A stretch of 64,000 nt of DNA from Atherinomorus stipes (lineage: Eukaryota; Chordata; Actinopteri; Atheriniformes; Atherinidae), in contig JALJCO010007871.1 in the NCBI GenBank assembly GCA_023101725.1, positions 186,001 through 250,000 on the forward strand, written 5' to 3'. The notes under the pieces were generated by a model. It ran no database searches, had not been told where the DNA came from, and saw only the letters and a list, made by a program, of their open reading frames with translations. This document shows, one piece after another, positions 12,655 to 24,589 of the stretch (positions are counted from its first letter, which is position 1; each line of letters starts with the position of its first letter). A program made the position numbers and the translations under genes.

Positions 12655-12999
12655 CTAGTGTCCATTGGTCTCAGGGGCTGAGGCTGGAGTGGAGGGAGTG
12701 GAGGACCGAGACGTGACTGAAGCTTTCTCTCCACCTGGACTCGTGACTGAAGGCACGGTGTCGGGAGCTTTGACCCCAGTTAGACCGACAGGAGACATTC
12801 CAGCTGCTGCTGTTGTAGCCACAGCAGCTGTCCTGCTTGCAGTGATGGTTGAGACTGGCTTGGGTTGAGTTTGAAGTCCTGGACTGCAGATGAGGTGATG
12901 TCTTTCCCAGTCTTTATGCTGGCAGAAGGACCCACAGTAGCGAGCAGCGTTGCACCCGCTGCATGTCTCGCTAGCTTTGCGGCCACAATTCCAGCAGCA
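12655..12999 (-). CDS. cbfa2t2: cbfa2t2 last coding exon (exon 11): NHR4/MYND zinc finger and C-terminal tail
   Basis: Encodes residues 482-595 and the TAG stop (12655-12657). The MYND finger has all eight ligands in the usual spacing: Cys483, Cys486, Cys494, Cys497, Cys503, Cys507, His515, Cys519. In this family MYND binds proline-rich motifs of SMRT/NCoR. The tail is Ser/Thr/Pro/Ala-rich and ends in ETNGH, like the MTGR1 group. The acceptor is tttctcctcag before 12999. The first codon gives an extra Cys before the CWNC motif (Cys-Cys-Trp), where paralogues usually have Ser or Asn. Confidence 0.93.
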   Translation of the reverse strand, partial: CCWNCGRKASETCSGCNAARYCGSFCQHKDWERHHLICSPGLQTQPKPVSTITASRTAAVATTAAAGMSPVGLTGVKAPDTVPSVTSPGGEKASVTSRSSTPSTPASAPETNGH

Positions 13000-15900
13000 C
13001 TGAGGAGAAAAGAAAAAGGAGTTTTAGTGTGCGTTTTGTTTTACAAACTCTTGCCCAACTAAAAGTTACAGAATTGTTTTCCTTTTTAGCAATTCGAGGG
13101 CAACAGAAACAACCAATGACATTAAAAAGATCATTCTGGATTTTTTTGTTTCATAAATGGTGATAACTTTATGTGTCATTGGTTGTGATCAGTAAAGTGA
13201 ACAATCCTGACGAGGTTCCATGAAAAACATTTTTTTTTTAAATAAACAAACAAAAAAACCCCCATCAGTCTGAACTTAAAAACTCCCTCAATTATATATA
13301 AAAAATTGATCATCATAATTATCACTGGTTATTTCTGGTCAGCAATCGCCCCGCAAGTGTATTTTTGTCTAATTTGTTCAATTTCCACTTTGAATGGCAT
13401 CATCTTTATGAGTGATGGTGGTAAGGCCTCAGCAGGATTCAAGCCTCATCATTCATTTCGATTGGGGAAATTAAAGTTGGGTTAATAATGAATAAGTTAA
13501 TAAAAGAGGCTTAGTAGAGCTGAATTACTGACTCCTTTCTCCACGCTTCTCTCTCTAATCTAAAGTCAACACTTTCATGCATTTCCAGCCCCCTTATTAA
13601 AATCAGAGCTTCTGCTCTTTATTTACCCATGACTATGGTGAATCACTGTGTCTAAAATCCTACTGATTATGGCTTTTTCTCATTACACACGCGCTTCACT
13701 CAGCGCAAACATGCGCAAACTTGATTGAACCCTTTCTAATCCTGGAACAGAAACGTTGCAGTTCTTGAGCTAATAACTAAAAACTTTTTTAAAACTTCTT
13801 TCTTAAACAGAAACACGGTCATCTTTTAGGCAACCAGTTTACACATCCAGCATTTACATAACTTAAGCATTTATTTAGATTCATGTTTCCAACAATACTT
13901 AGTTTTCACGACAGAGTGAGGGGCTTCTGAACCATCTGCTCATAACAATATATTCAGATTTTTTTTTCTGAATGCAAAGCTGCTAAGTGCTCCATTATGC
14001 CCACTGAGGGCAACATAAAATGCACAAAGACATGTAAATAACTATGCAGAAAAGTGTAAATATTTCATTTATTCTAGATCTTTTGCTTACCTCACTGGAA
14101 TCCTCTTGTTCATTAATGACCATGATGGCGTCCTCTTGAGCTTTCCGTTTCGCCTCAGCCAGAGTCTTTTCCATCTTAGCCCTCTCAGCAGCGATCATCT
14201 CAAAAGCCTTCTGCTCGGCCTCTGCCACTGCTTTCTGAACCTCATCCATGGCCTGACGTTTAACTTCATTCACCGCCTCTTCTGCAATATGAGGATACAC
14301 CAGTGTTATGAGTTTAGCTCATCCTGTGTGTCTGGAATACAATAGTCTAAGTGTGTGGAATATAAAGCCTTGAGGCAGCCATCTTTGTGTCTCAAGAACC
14401 CTGGAAATCTTTAGCCTGTAATCAATATTTTTAACAGTGTTCTTACCAGCTTTCCTCCAGATCTCATCTGTAACATATGCAGAGCCTGGCCGCGGAGCAA
14501 AGTCACGCTGGGAGTCTGTGGGAAAAGCAAAACAAAGGGGATAAGCACCTGCCAGGTCTCAAAGATATTAATTTTCTTTTATATTGTTTGCCTTTGAGAC
14601 TGGCGGCTCAGTGAGAGAAACAGATGTGTAAAAAAAAAAAAAAAAAAAAAGGAAAAGCCTCACAGGCAGACACCAACACTATTTTTGTCTGATAGTCATG
14701 CAGTTTGTCTCTGATGCAAGCAAGTCCACATATCTAGGCCACACAACCAACATAATTGTTGGTTGTCAGAGTCTTGGACTGATCCGAGATCTGACAGCTT
14801 TAGAAAGGAATGTGTTTGGCTTGGAGGGAAACGCAGACCAACAAGCTGTGTCAATATTCTCACTGTTCCCTCAAATCTCTTTCCCTGCATCTCAATTCAC
14901 TTCTTTGTCACTTGTGGGCTCTGCCTGTCCAACGCTGCAGCCTGATTCACCTCCTCTTTCCCCATTTCTCATGTTGCATCTCCCCATCTTCCTCCTTTTC
15001 CCTTCATTTACATCTCCTGTCTTCCAGCAAGCCTTTGTACACCCCCACTACCGCGGCCTGAGCCCAGGCAGTCTTTCCGACTGGGGGCCCAGATGGCGCT
15101 CTGGCGAGTCAGCCAGCTCTGGGTCTCTGAGCCTGCAGGACGGCAGGACGGCCCTTCTGTGGCCGATATGGCGGAGGCCAGTCCTGGCACCTGTCTGGGA
15201 GTATGGAGCAGCAGGGGGATGGCAAGGCTGGCACACAGAGAGAACACTGCCAGTACACGGCAGACTGGAGGACTAACTGTGGAACGACTCACTGACATGT
15301 GACTTATGGATGTAATTCTATTTATGACCACTAGATGATGTAATGAGTACGAAAACAGAAATGAGTCTGTCATCTAAATTAAACCCAGGATGTCCAAATC
15401 ATCATATCCTATTATTCAGAATCCAGCAGACATTTGGGCTGGGCTTGTAGCAGTTTATCTACCATCAGCAACTGATGGTTCTGATTCACTGAGACCAAGA
15501 TGTCTGTTTTAGTAGGAAGCCAAGCTGATCTTTATCTGTGATGCTTATTCATATCAAAGATCCTTCCACTGAAATTCAGAAATATCCTTCTCTAAAATTT
15601 CTGTCACTACAGCAAGAAAGAATGAATGTGGTGATTCTGCAAGCAGAATCTGGCCATTAAAAACTAAAATATCTGAACACACAAACAGATTTATTTTGTC
15701 TGATGACAGAATTTTAGGGTGGAGCATCTTGAAACTTAAGCAAACAGGACCAGCTGCACAGGGAGATAATAATAGCTGAATAACTGAGTAGTTTGGATCA
15801 ACTGATTTATATTAGTTTGGCTTCACTGCAAAGATGAAGCGATCAACTGGAAAAACAAGAGCATACGTCAAACCGACACTCATTCTGAAAGTGGAGTTAC

Positions 15901-18900
15901 TCACCCGACTCTGCAGAGTGTGGGCTGTGTGTCTTGGAAAACGGAGCAGAGCCTGAGCCTCCTTTGCGAGGGTCCTCTTGCTCGCTTGTTCGCCGTCTCC
16001 AGTAGTTGAGTTCCTCGCGATCTGACTCCTGGCATCTTCTGAGCACGCTAACAGACCTCCGTGTCTTTTCCACCATGTCCACAATACAATTCAACACCTA
16101 GTAGATGAAGAAATACACCATTTTAGACTGATTTTCTAGCTTAAATGGAACATTTTTGTATTTTTGTAGGTGGCAAGTGATTCATCTACAGTAAAAAATG
16201 CTAATAAAGTTTATCGAGTCTGCTTTTACATAGCATAGAATATCAATCTGGAAAGGTTTCTCATTAGCTGATCTACAAAAAAAAAACCTTAATAATGACC
16301 ATTTGTTACAGCCTGTACTCCTTTGATGTCTTATCAGGAAATGGTACCAATGTATCATTACCTTCAAGCTGTGAAACACTGAAACATTTCTGCTCAGCAT
16401 CCCAGTAAAACAAATTACATTCCTTCTATATCACAAACCATTAGCAGCAGCGGTGCCTTGTCTGCAGACTTACATGGTCCAGATGCCTCCATTCATCAGC
16501 CCACTCTCTGTCTGTCAGTCTGTGGTCCACCGGCTCCTCGCGGTAGCCCCCGTTAGTGCCTGATTAAAACACACACACACAGAGGACAAACCACAGGCCA
16601 ATGTGATTAACATTCCTTCGAGTGTAAGAGAAGCCACAAGTGACAGTGAGTGAGTGAAAGGTATCAGTATGTGTTAAACTTGTTGATAACTCCATCAATG
16701 TAGACAAATGTTACGTAAGCTTGTGTAAACTTTCCAGACACAGCAGAAACAACCTAAAAATGACAAAGGGACTCCTTCACTTATGCGTGATTAAGAGTGA
16801 TGGGGACAATGTGACGTGACTGCAGGGTGAAGATGAGATACAAAAGTTGCACAATAGACAGAGGAACAGCGAGCAGCAGAGGTGGAGAGAGAGGGAAAAG
16901 AAGAAACCTGGGATGCAAAACAGATTCCCAGCATCCAGACCTTGCACACATCTGGAAGTCAGCTGTCAAACACACACAGACACACACTCCCCAAGCTTCT
17001 CCCTTAGCACCTCCCCTCCTGGAGCTCCCAGCATTCCAGTAGGGAGACACTCAGACTGAGTGGAGTGGCTCCACTTCTAAACACAACCAGCCGTTCTGAC
17101 ACTCACTGTGGACCATTACAGCACACATACGCACAACTATCTGATTCCAATCACTGCATGACTTAAGCAATATCTAATTATACGCTGCACAGAAATAACA
17201 GTTTGCATACGAGCAGAGGCCAAAAACATTTTGATACATGTCCACAAACATGGGAACAGCAGTAAGACACATACACTGTAAAAATGGAAACCAGTTTCCT
17301 CAGTCTAGGTAAGAAACAGCCAACAAAGACTGCAGACACACACATACACACACACACACACACACACTGGCCTTCCCAACATCTTCCCTCCTTCTGGTTC
17401 TCATCAGTGTTCATCAGTTCAAAGCTATGAGTGTGTGGACTGATGTGTTTATATGTGTGTGTGTGTGCCTGTGCGTTAAGTGGCGGCAGGCGGGCGGGAG
17501 GCTGACAGACAAGGGACTAAGGCCTCGTAAACACAGCACCTCTACCATGAACACATCAAGGTGTGCATGCGTGTGTGTGCCTGTGTCTGTGAGCTACTGC
17601 CGTTTCCACTGAGTGCTGACAAGCCCCAAATGGAGGGCAGATATATACCAGAGTAGAACCGAGCCTGCTGCCTGGACAGTATGGCTCTGTTTAGACACAT
17701 ATCTGGGACTGAGATATATGGGGCTTGGGTACACAAACCCACAGACCACCCATCAGCGTGGGTGTGCACGGGTGTTTTAATGTTAATTTCTAAATGGATT
17801 TTCTGCCACTTGGATGAACAGAAAAGTGAAATCTCTTTCTCGTAATGTGCAGTCATCAAATAATTTACGTTTACATGGAAAGTGGTTTCATGCTCACAAG
17901 GATGTACGGAGGGCTTCAGCTATAATCCACGAATATAACTCGTCAATCCATGAGCACAGTGTAGAGATGGTACAGTTAGCACATACCAGGTAGTCTGGGC
18001 CTGTCCTTCAGCTCGCGGATCTCCAGCACACGCTGGCTGTGCTCTCGCTGCAAAATGTGTGGAGCTGCTATGTCATCCAGGGCGTAATGCTGCAAGGGTG
18101 GAGGGGTGGGGTGAAGCTGGGCGGTCAGCGGCAGCGGGTGAGCAGGGCTGTGTCGGGGAGCAGGGCTGATTGTGCAGATCCGTTTTGCCGCAGGCTCCAT
18201 GGCTACAGGTGGTCGTTCATGGAAACCATTTTCTTTAGCTCTGAACAGAAGATAACAGTTCTTAATTGATGACTGAGCAAATGTCCATATTTACTATTCA
18301 GTAGGCCATTGGTCATCATAGGCAGGCTTTATCTGATGTGATCTAACCTGTTGGGGCTGTGACGCTTGGTTCCTGCCTCTGGAGGCTCCATCAGCAGCTC
18401 AGAAGAGTCTGGAGAGGAAGCCAAAGTGGTGCTGAGCAAGAGATGCTCATGCTGGGACAGATACTGAGCTGGGGTCTGCTTGGCTGCCCGTGCACAGTGG
18501 AGCAGCTCCCTTTGTAGCAGGGGGAGGTTTGCCTGACAAGAAAGAAATAATATTTGTGAGATTTCGTTCTAATATGCTTATAAATCTACGCGCCTATAGT
18601 CAACAATCCTCCCGAGTAAGAAGAAAAAGGTTTTAAGGGGCAGCTTGTCTCCTTGAGGTCTGGCTGTAAGATGGGACTGTGTCTGGGTGATGTTCTGTGG
18701 CCTCCTCCATGGTGGCTGTGGGTTTCTTAATTCAAATGAAAATGGCAGGGCTGCCACTGAGGTTGGTTTCTAACCTCCCTCACAGCACGACTGCTGAGCA
18801 CAGTTACCAAGCCAAAAATTCTTCGAAACTTTTTTAAAGTAAAGGATAAACAAGTTCTACTCTCCCTTTCCATACCCTTTATGTATATGTATATGAATAT

Positions 18901-20872
18901 TCATCTGTGTCTGTCAAATTTTCCATCTTGCTTTTGTTCCCTGCATTTCCCTAATGAGGAACAGACTCCAGTGTGTTTGCAATTACACCACTTCCTCACT
19001 CCCTCTGTTCCCTCTTCTTGAGCAGCCAAATAAATAACCATACCCTTCTGGTTTTATGATGGACCCCGTCCTGTTGAGGAGGACTTCTAATCATCATTTT
19101 AAAAATTCTGCAAAACTACACCCACTTTTCTTTGAACCCAACATTTTCTTCAAAAGCTACATCAGCTGAAGCTTTCTCCGAAATGATGCTGATACTTCTC
19201 CTTTATGATTTAGTCCACAATGCCTCTGTGCTCCTCTCTCATGCTGCTCCTTTCCCTGAGGCCCCAGCTAGCGGACACATGTGCTGGGTGTCAGTTGAGC
19301 GTAGGGCTCTCTGGGGTTCAGCGGGGCGGATGCTAGATTGGCGGCGCCTTGGCAGCTGAATGCTCTTTTAAAAAGGGACAGCGGCTCCATATGGTGCACT
19401 GGTTCCCATAAAAAGAGAAGGGAACACTTTATAGGCATGTTTCACACTTCCGAGTTCCCACTTTTCCTTCTCTCCATCTCACCCACCTCTCTCTCTTTTC
19501 CACTTCCTCACAGAATTTGTCCCATCTGTCCCATCTCTTTCTTACCCTCAAAGAGTTGGAATTAAGTAGCGAGGAGCCAACACCCTTGTAATAAATTAGT
19601 AGAAAGAGGTGAACAGAGGATTCTTGTCTCAGAGAGACAGATGGAGGGGCTCCAAAGGTAAGTAAAATGCAAGTGTGGAAAAAGATTTTGAGTGCTTTAA
19701 GTACAGCGGTACAACCGGCTAAAGATTTATGGGCTGCTTTACTGAGAGGAGCTCCTAAAAAGTATACTGTTGCAGACTCCCTTGGATACAAAGGGCCTCA
19801 AGAGGCTGTTTAACACACACTCTTCTGTTGGTTGTCAAGAGGAAACAAAGAACTCGATTGGTGCTTTGATCTGCTGATAACAAAAATTAAGTGACCAAAA
19901 TTACAAAACGGCATATTTAAGGAGTGTGGTCTTGTGTCCATGTAGCAATTCTGGTGATGTAGATTATTCTGATCATTCCGAAATGGGTTTACTCTGGAAG
20001 TAGACTGATGGGAAAAAAGGCCGACTATGGGTTATGAAGCTTAAACATAAGTGTGAGAAAGCAAGAACCAAAGCTGCTGCAGCAAGAGGAAACAAGATGT
20101 GATCCATCGGGATGATGTCAAAGTAATTCAATAAGATAGAAGAGGAGGGGGAGGGTTTGTTTACCTTAAGAAAGGGAATAACAAAGGGCCGTAAGGGGAA
20201 GTTGGTGGCCTCCTGAAGCCGCGAGTGAAACTCCTCAATTGTAACTGTTGAATTCTAGGAGACAGGAAAAAGTGAAGGATTTAAAAGGCAAGGAGAGATG
20301 AAAAAAAATCATTTCTACAAGCTTGCTTCTTCAGCATCAAAGAAATTACCACGAGGGCCAGAACTAGGCTTCTGACGCTGTCTCCGATCTCAGGAGAAAT
20401 GTCGTTGCCAAACTGCTGCAGCGTGGTCAGGAAACGCTTCAGCTTGCTCAGCTGGCGAGCCCCACAGGTGGCCGGCAGCTGTTGGTTAGCCAGCGAGGAT
20501 GATGAGGAGGAGGATGGTCCGTTGCTGTAGCGCTGCGGTGGAGATGGCACTGCATTCAGGGTTGGTGGGGAATGATGATTCCCATTGGTCACTAGGGAGG
20601 AGAGGAGAGATGAAAAGGGATGAAATTAAGATAAATTCTGCTGAGTGTTGCCAGATGTTCTTACCCTAACTCTGTGACTAAACATATTTTTTAAGAGTGC
20701 TTTCCCAATGTAGAAAGAGAGTTTAGGGACTTGTCTTACATGCTGTGGTAGAAAATGAGGCCGGACGAGGGCCACTGGGGTTGACAGAGGGCAGGGGTGG
20801 CATAGTGGAGCTGGCGCTGCTGCTGGGGGCTGATCTGGAATGAGTCTTAGCATCCACAGGCGAACCGGGCAT
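12655..20872 (-). CDS. cbfa2t2: CBFA2/RUNX1 partner transcriptional co-repressor 2 (MTGR1), complete coding region, 10 coding exons
   Basis: Nuclear co-repressor of the ETO/MTG family: it is recruited by sequence-specific factors and in turn recruits NCoR/SMRT and histone deacetylases. Exons (minus strand): 20872-20740, 20591-20350, 20254-20165, 18532-18348, 18240-17987, 16559-16474, 16097-15905, 14515-14447, 14281-14091, 12999-12655. All junctions are GT-AG. The coding length is 1788 nt, giving 595 residues, close to vertebrate MTGR1. Domains: NHR1/TAFH about 90-182, basic segment EPAAKR at 232-237, NHR2 about 317-378, NHR3 about 411-465, MYND 483-519. The paralogue call rests on the [12 protein letters not shown] motif, the SRSSTP...TNGH C-terminus and linkage to snta1; runx1t1 and cbfa2t3 differ at these places. 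The start is the Met in AMPGSP (20870-20872), which has G at -3. An upstream alternative first exon adding N-terminal residues cannot be excluded. Confidence 0.93.
13000..14090 (-). other. cbfa2t2 intron 10
   Basis: GT-AG intron (donor gtaagc at 14090, acceptor at 13000). AT-rich, with no gene, RNA or repeat recognised. Near 13996 'cccactgagggcaac' weakly resembles a CTCF core. Confidence 0.6.
14091..14281 (-). CDS. cbfa2t2: cbfa2t2 exon 10: NHR3 coiled coil
   Basis: Residues 418-481. A long charged, Ala/Glu/Lys-rich helix (for example [20 protein letters not shown]), the Nervy homology region 3 coiled coil. In this family the region is reported to bind the PKA regulatory subunit. It ends in NEQEDSSE just before the MYND exon. 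Donor gtaagc; acceptor atattgcag. Confidence 0.93.
14447..14515 (-). CDS. cbfa2t2: cbfa2t2 exon 9: linker into NHR3
   Basis: Short 69-nt exon, residues 395-418, including [15 protein letters not shown] and the start of the NHR3 helix (DEIWRKAE). Mammalian MTGR1 has a closely similar DSQREF...PG.GYV segment. Splice sites cccacag/gtaaga. The exon is phase-symmetric, so skipping it would keep the frame. Confidence 0.9.
14516..15904 (-). other. cbfa2t2 intron 8 with an unexplained GC-rich exon-like block
   Basis: GT-AG intron of about 1.4 kb. Contains a poly-A run at about 14628-14650 and a GC-rich island at about 15028-15301. The plus strand of that island begins after a strong acceptor-like sequence and stays open in two frames (see findings). 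The rest shows nothing. Confidence 0.6.
15905..16097 (-). CDS. cbfa2t2: cbfa2t2 exon 8: core of NHR2 oligomerisation helix
   Basis: Residues 331-395. Carries the NHR2 amphipathic helix with the near-invariant [14 protein letters not shown] segment, which mediates homo- and hetero-tetramerisation of ETO-family proteins. A low-complexity Ser/Gly/Pro linker follows. Acceptor ctactag before 16097, donor gtgagt at 15904. Confidence 0.93.
16098..16473 (-). other. cbfa2t2 intron 7
   Basis: Short GT-AG intron (376 bp, donor gtaagt). Nothing else recognised. Confidence 0.6.
16474..16559 (-). CDS. cbfa2t2: cbfa2t2 exon 7: start of NHR2
   Basis: Residues 302-330, containing [18 protein letters not shown], the conserved entry into the NHR2 helix of all ETO/MTG proteins. 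Acceptor tttaatcag, donor gtaagt (perfect consensus). Confidence 0.93.
16560..17986 (-). other. cbfa2t2 intron 6
   Basis: GT-AG intron of about 1.4 kb. Contains (CA)n at about 17336-17368 and GT-rich runs at about 17448-17468 and 17560-17590. Small open frames here follow the repeats and are not credible genes. Confidence 0.6.
17336..17368. repeat. (CA)n microsatellite
   Basis: Nearly pure CA dinucleotides inside cbfa2t2 intron 6. Confidence 0.9.
17987..18240 (-). CDS. cbfa2t2: cbfa2t2 exon 6: Pro-rich linker with basic motif
   Basis: Residues 217-302. Begins AKENGF, as in the paralogue RUNX1T1, then has the EPAAKR basic segment (likely part of the nuclear localisation signal), [12 protein letters not shown] (the feature that most clearly marks MTGR1), and a Pro-rich [10 protein letters not shown] block before a charged helix. 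Probably a flexible linker between NHR1 and NHR2. Acceptor tctgttcag, donor gtatgt. Confidence 0.93.
18348..18532 (-). CDS. cbfa2t2: cbfa2t2 exon 5: end of NHR1/TAFH
   Basis: Residues 156-217. Completes the TAFH four-helix domain ([20 protein letters not shown]), which in this family contacts activation domains of E-proteins. A Ser-rich linker with SSELLMEP follows. Acceptor ttcttgtcag, donor gttaga (weaker). Confidence 0.93.
18533..20164 (-). other. cbfa2t2 intron 4
   Basis: GT-AG intron of about 1.6 kb. No repeat family, RNA or coding unit recognised. Confidence 0.6.
20165..20254 (-). CDS. cbfa2t2: cbfa2t2 exon 4: middle of NHR1/TAFH
   Basis: Residues 126-155. [20 protein letters not shown] and RPFVIPFLK are hallmark TAFH residues shared by all ETO proteins and TAF4. 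Exactly 90 nt, phase 0-0. Acceptor gtctcctag, donor gtaaac. Confidence 0.95.
20350..20591 (-). CDS. cbfa2t2: cbfa2t2 exon 3: Ser/Pro linker and start of NHR1/TAFH
   Basis: Residues 45-125. HSPPTLN and [11 protein letters not shown] are followed by a poly-Ser stretch (71-77), then [20 protein letters not shown], which opens the TAFH domain. Acceptor ctccctag, donor gtaatt. Base composition and codon use match the flanking exons. Confidence 0.95.
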
Positions 20873-20898
20873 GGCAGGGCTCTTCTTCTCTCTACTGT
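20740..20898 (-). CDS. cbfa2t2: cbfa2t2 exon 2: first coding exon
   Basis: The ATG at 20870-20872 (gccATGc) starts MPGSPVDAK, matching the shorter N-terminus known for MTGR1. Pro-rich [13 protein letters not shown] follows. The exon stays open upstream of the ATG to its acceptor (20899-20900), so an upstream exon could add residues. Splicing from the candidate exon at 32994 would place TAG six codons before the first full codons of this exon's open stretch, supporting this Met as the start. Donor gtaaga. Confidence 0.88.
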
Positions 20899-23800
20899 CT
20901 ACAAAGAGAGGAAAGGTCAGCTGTGGGTCAGAAAACTTTTGTTAAAAAGCTCAAAAGGGAAAAAAAAAATCTGACTCCACATATCTAAAAATGAGTCTTG
21001 GTAACAGCAAAATGAGCAAGTGTTGCTCGGATAAATAAGTTTGTCTACTCTGCTGGCTGTTTATTCGTTCAGTGAATAAAGCAACTTTGATTTCACAGAA
21101 AAGAGCTTGGTTGCTCCTAAGACAAATAAAACAAAAAGACCAGTTTAACTTTCAACTCATTACTTTAAATCAAGACAAAAGTTACATTTCTATAGATGCA
21201 AAAGACCCCCTACCCCTGTTACCACCCCCATCCAAATCCCACCTCAATTCACTTACAACACATACTGCCAGAGTATCAACCACCCTGCCCCCATCAAAGA
21301 GCCAGATGTCTAAAGTTTAGCCCTTCACTCTCACCCATTCAGATCAATAACAGAAGAAATGCTGAAGAAGTCTATTGTGTGGGAGTAGAATGCCCCCTCA
21401 TTGAGCTCCCCGGCAGATCGGGGGCTGAGAAAGAAAAGAGAGACAGAGAGAGAAAGGGACAGGGCTATTTCACGCTTTACTAACAAGATCGGCAAAGCTT
21501 TTGAATGTTAAACGCAACTTCTCAATATGCTATTGACGATGAATAAGACCACCAGATAAGGGGCTTGGGGAAAGTGTAATGGGGGATGTGGCGGTGGGGG
21601 GGATTGGGGATCAGAAACTGGCTTTGTCTCCTGGAGATCCACGAAGGCCGGGCCCCGTCTCCATTTAGAGTGGATCAGACTTTTCTAACTGCTTCAAGAA
21701 TTGACGATTAATAGACAAGCATGGTCTCGCAGGTCATGGGTCAGGAGAGAGCAGCTTTTAAAATGTGGTTTCATGGTTTTAGGGCTTTGGCTTCAATGGC
21801 ACCCTTTATATCTTTTTCACAGCTATGAACTCTTGATGGCCTTGAGCCATAGGGTTCTAGTTTATAAAGGCTTAAGTTGGAAGGGTTTTAGCTGTCACTA
21901 GGTACCTCAAAGGAATACAATAGAAGCCTTTTGAATTAATAAACAGAAATTTTATGTGTGCAAAAATATGTAAAAACCTACACAAATGAATGCATTAAAG
22001 ATGGAAAGAAATTCAAACAGGCCAAAATAATCTAAACATACAGGAACATAATCTTTCTGCCGTCATGGCAACTTATTTCTCAGCTCTATAGCCTGTTGTG
22101 TCCCATCTACAACCATCTCCCCTATGCAACTCATCTGTCAACCCTGCAAATCATGACAGGTTTGACTGTTCTTCCTTCTGCTTTGCGGTCCTCTTCAACC
22201 CCTCTCCCTCAGTTTCTATCCCGTTCATTTTTTCTCAGCCTCGTGGCCTGCCTGCCATCCCTCCACCTGTTCACCAACACAGGGGGCAGGAAGGAGGGAT
22301 CTATGCAGACATTTGGATTGCCATACCCAACACACACGCGGTCTGCCATTGCACCGCAGGAAGCAGCCTGCGGCATGCACACACACCGGTTCCAAAGCTC
22401 TGTGCACTCTGTCCGTATGGCCAGGAAATTAGACTGACATCTCAATAAGAGAATCAACGGGCCATATGGCCTTAGTGTCAACACTCTTATCATGTAAGCA
22501 ACTTCATATACACAAACAAGAGATGGCAATTGGGCATTCAACTTACACTAAAATCTATTCATAAGTGTTTTGCTGTTTCTTTAATTTTTTGTTGAGTTTT
22601 TGTATCTTCAACTGCAGCAAGTAGGAGCTTTGCATCCAAATCATTTACGTAAAAGCAAACTGTGTCTGAAGGACAGGTAGTCAAAATGCCAGAATATAAA
22701 CATGCACAACAAAAGGGACTTATTGTTTGACCTCTTTCAGCAGGAAACTGAGAAATTAGGTTGCAGCTGTGTTCACGAAGTCTTAAGACGAGGCAGTGTC
22801 TGCTGTTAGTTGTGGCAGTGGTAATAACCCAAACAGGAGACATCAGGTGTGCGTACATGTATTGCTGGCAGCCCATAGAGAATTGCCTCTGCTTGTCAAT
22901 TAGAAGGCGTACATAGCTGGATGAGTTCATCTGGCTTTTGAGCACCTGAGTCCATCGTATATAGTCACCGGACTGTCAGGGGAGGCAGCTGTCACTGCAA
23001 CCACAAAACACACATGCACGGACGACACAAAGTGGTCTAATGTTAACTCAGGTGAATATTGGCTTAGAGGAGGATGTGGGCTGTTTGTCTGGTCTAAATG
23101 CCACCTGTCATCCTTGTTCTAATGGAACAAAGAGACGGAACACAAAGCTCTTCACCTCACATGGGCAGGATTATATCAAAATGTCATAAAGTATTAATAT
23201 TTTCAAATAAAAGAGAAATAGTCTAAGCAGCATACTGAAAATAAAAGCTATTACCTTCTCATCACCCTTTCAAGTCTTCTGAAATTTGTGCCCAACATTA
23301 CCAAAAACCACTGTACATAATTCCTACCACTCCCTGCTGGTCTTCTGTCTCATGTCTTCACAAACATAAAGAACATAAACTCAGTTACTTGGCTGGCTTT
23401 ATGGATTTGCTTTTGATAACAGCTGCTACTGCAGAGATGGAAAAGGAAAATGCATCTATGGAGATGGTTGTTGCTAACCAGGTGTTCCTTGTTTGTTTAG
23501 CTTCAGGTGACGCTCGTCTGCATTAAAACATTCAGTCGGCTTTAATTGCTTCTGCCTCCACAGGTGATGATTCAGAATGAGGCTCAAATGGAGAAAAGGG
23601 GACAAAAAAACAGAAAGTAGTCATTTCTACTGAGCCACCACTAAGAGTAAAGATAATTCATTTATCTAGAATGTAAAGCAAGGCTGAATGAATTATTGTG
23701 TGTCAGTGGACATAAATCCTGCATGATGTGGTGCAAAGATGTATGTGTTCAGTGTTAGGGGTTATTAAGCTCTTGTTTTAAGTCTGAAGTTCAAACTCTG

Positions 23801-24589
23801 AAAAGCTGGCAGCTGTGTTGGATTGGTGCGCTCTATGCTATCTGTATCTTGTCATGTAAATGAAGTGAGAGAAGACAGAACACAGGCATGGCTAATTTAT
23901 CACAGAGAGAAAAGAACATTCATGGTATGTGTAAAGATATAACCGTGTGGGTTGGAGGTAAAGGGATTAAAAGCGATTTTTCACCGCTAGGTGTGCTGTT
24001 GCGCATGGTGTGTGGAGACCTAAACAGCATGTCATGATTAAAAGTTTTTGTCAGTTTCATACTCCGTGAAAGTGAGCATTTTATTCTCTGGTTTACGAGG
24101 CAACTTGTGGACCTGATTATTGTGTGACTGGTCGGACATTTGAGCCGTTTGAATGACAAGAAGTGGAGACAAACAGCCATAATATAAACAAACAAACAGC
24201 ATCTTAAAACACGGACACTGCCTAATGTACACCGGATTCAGGGCACACACAAAGGCTCAAGATAAATTTGAAATTACCGGGTCAACTGTTCAATGCGCAT
24301 ACACATATGTCCCCCCTCACTGAACCCCCTCCCCTGCCGATCAAAAAACTGCTTGTGGAGCATGCATCGAATATGCATAAATATATACATATATTTCTAT
24401 CATGGCATTAAAAATAAAATCAAAATTCTTGCTTAAGAGTAAATGCTAGTGTGCTCTGGTAGCCAATGGCCAGTGCACACGTAGCTATATTTTACTAAAC
24501 TAATGGCAAATTCTATCTGGCCTACTCTCAGTTCAGGGAGGAGTCGGAGATTTGTGCATCAATATGAACCAGCAGGACAAAGGAGGACC

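Noticed and set aside
14698..15276. 192-codon plus-strand ORF taken as one gene
   Set aside because: It spans a polypyrimidine tract and a splice-acceptor-like AG, so it is not a single coding unit. Only the GC-rich part after 15028 is kept, as a finding.
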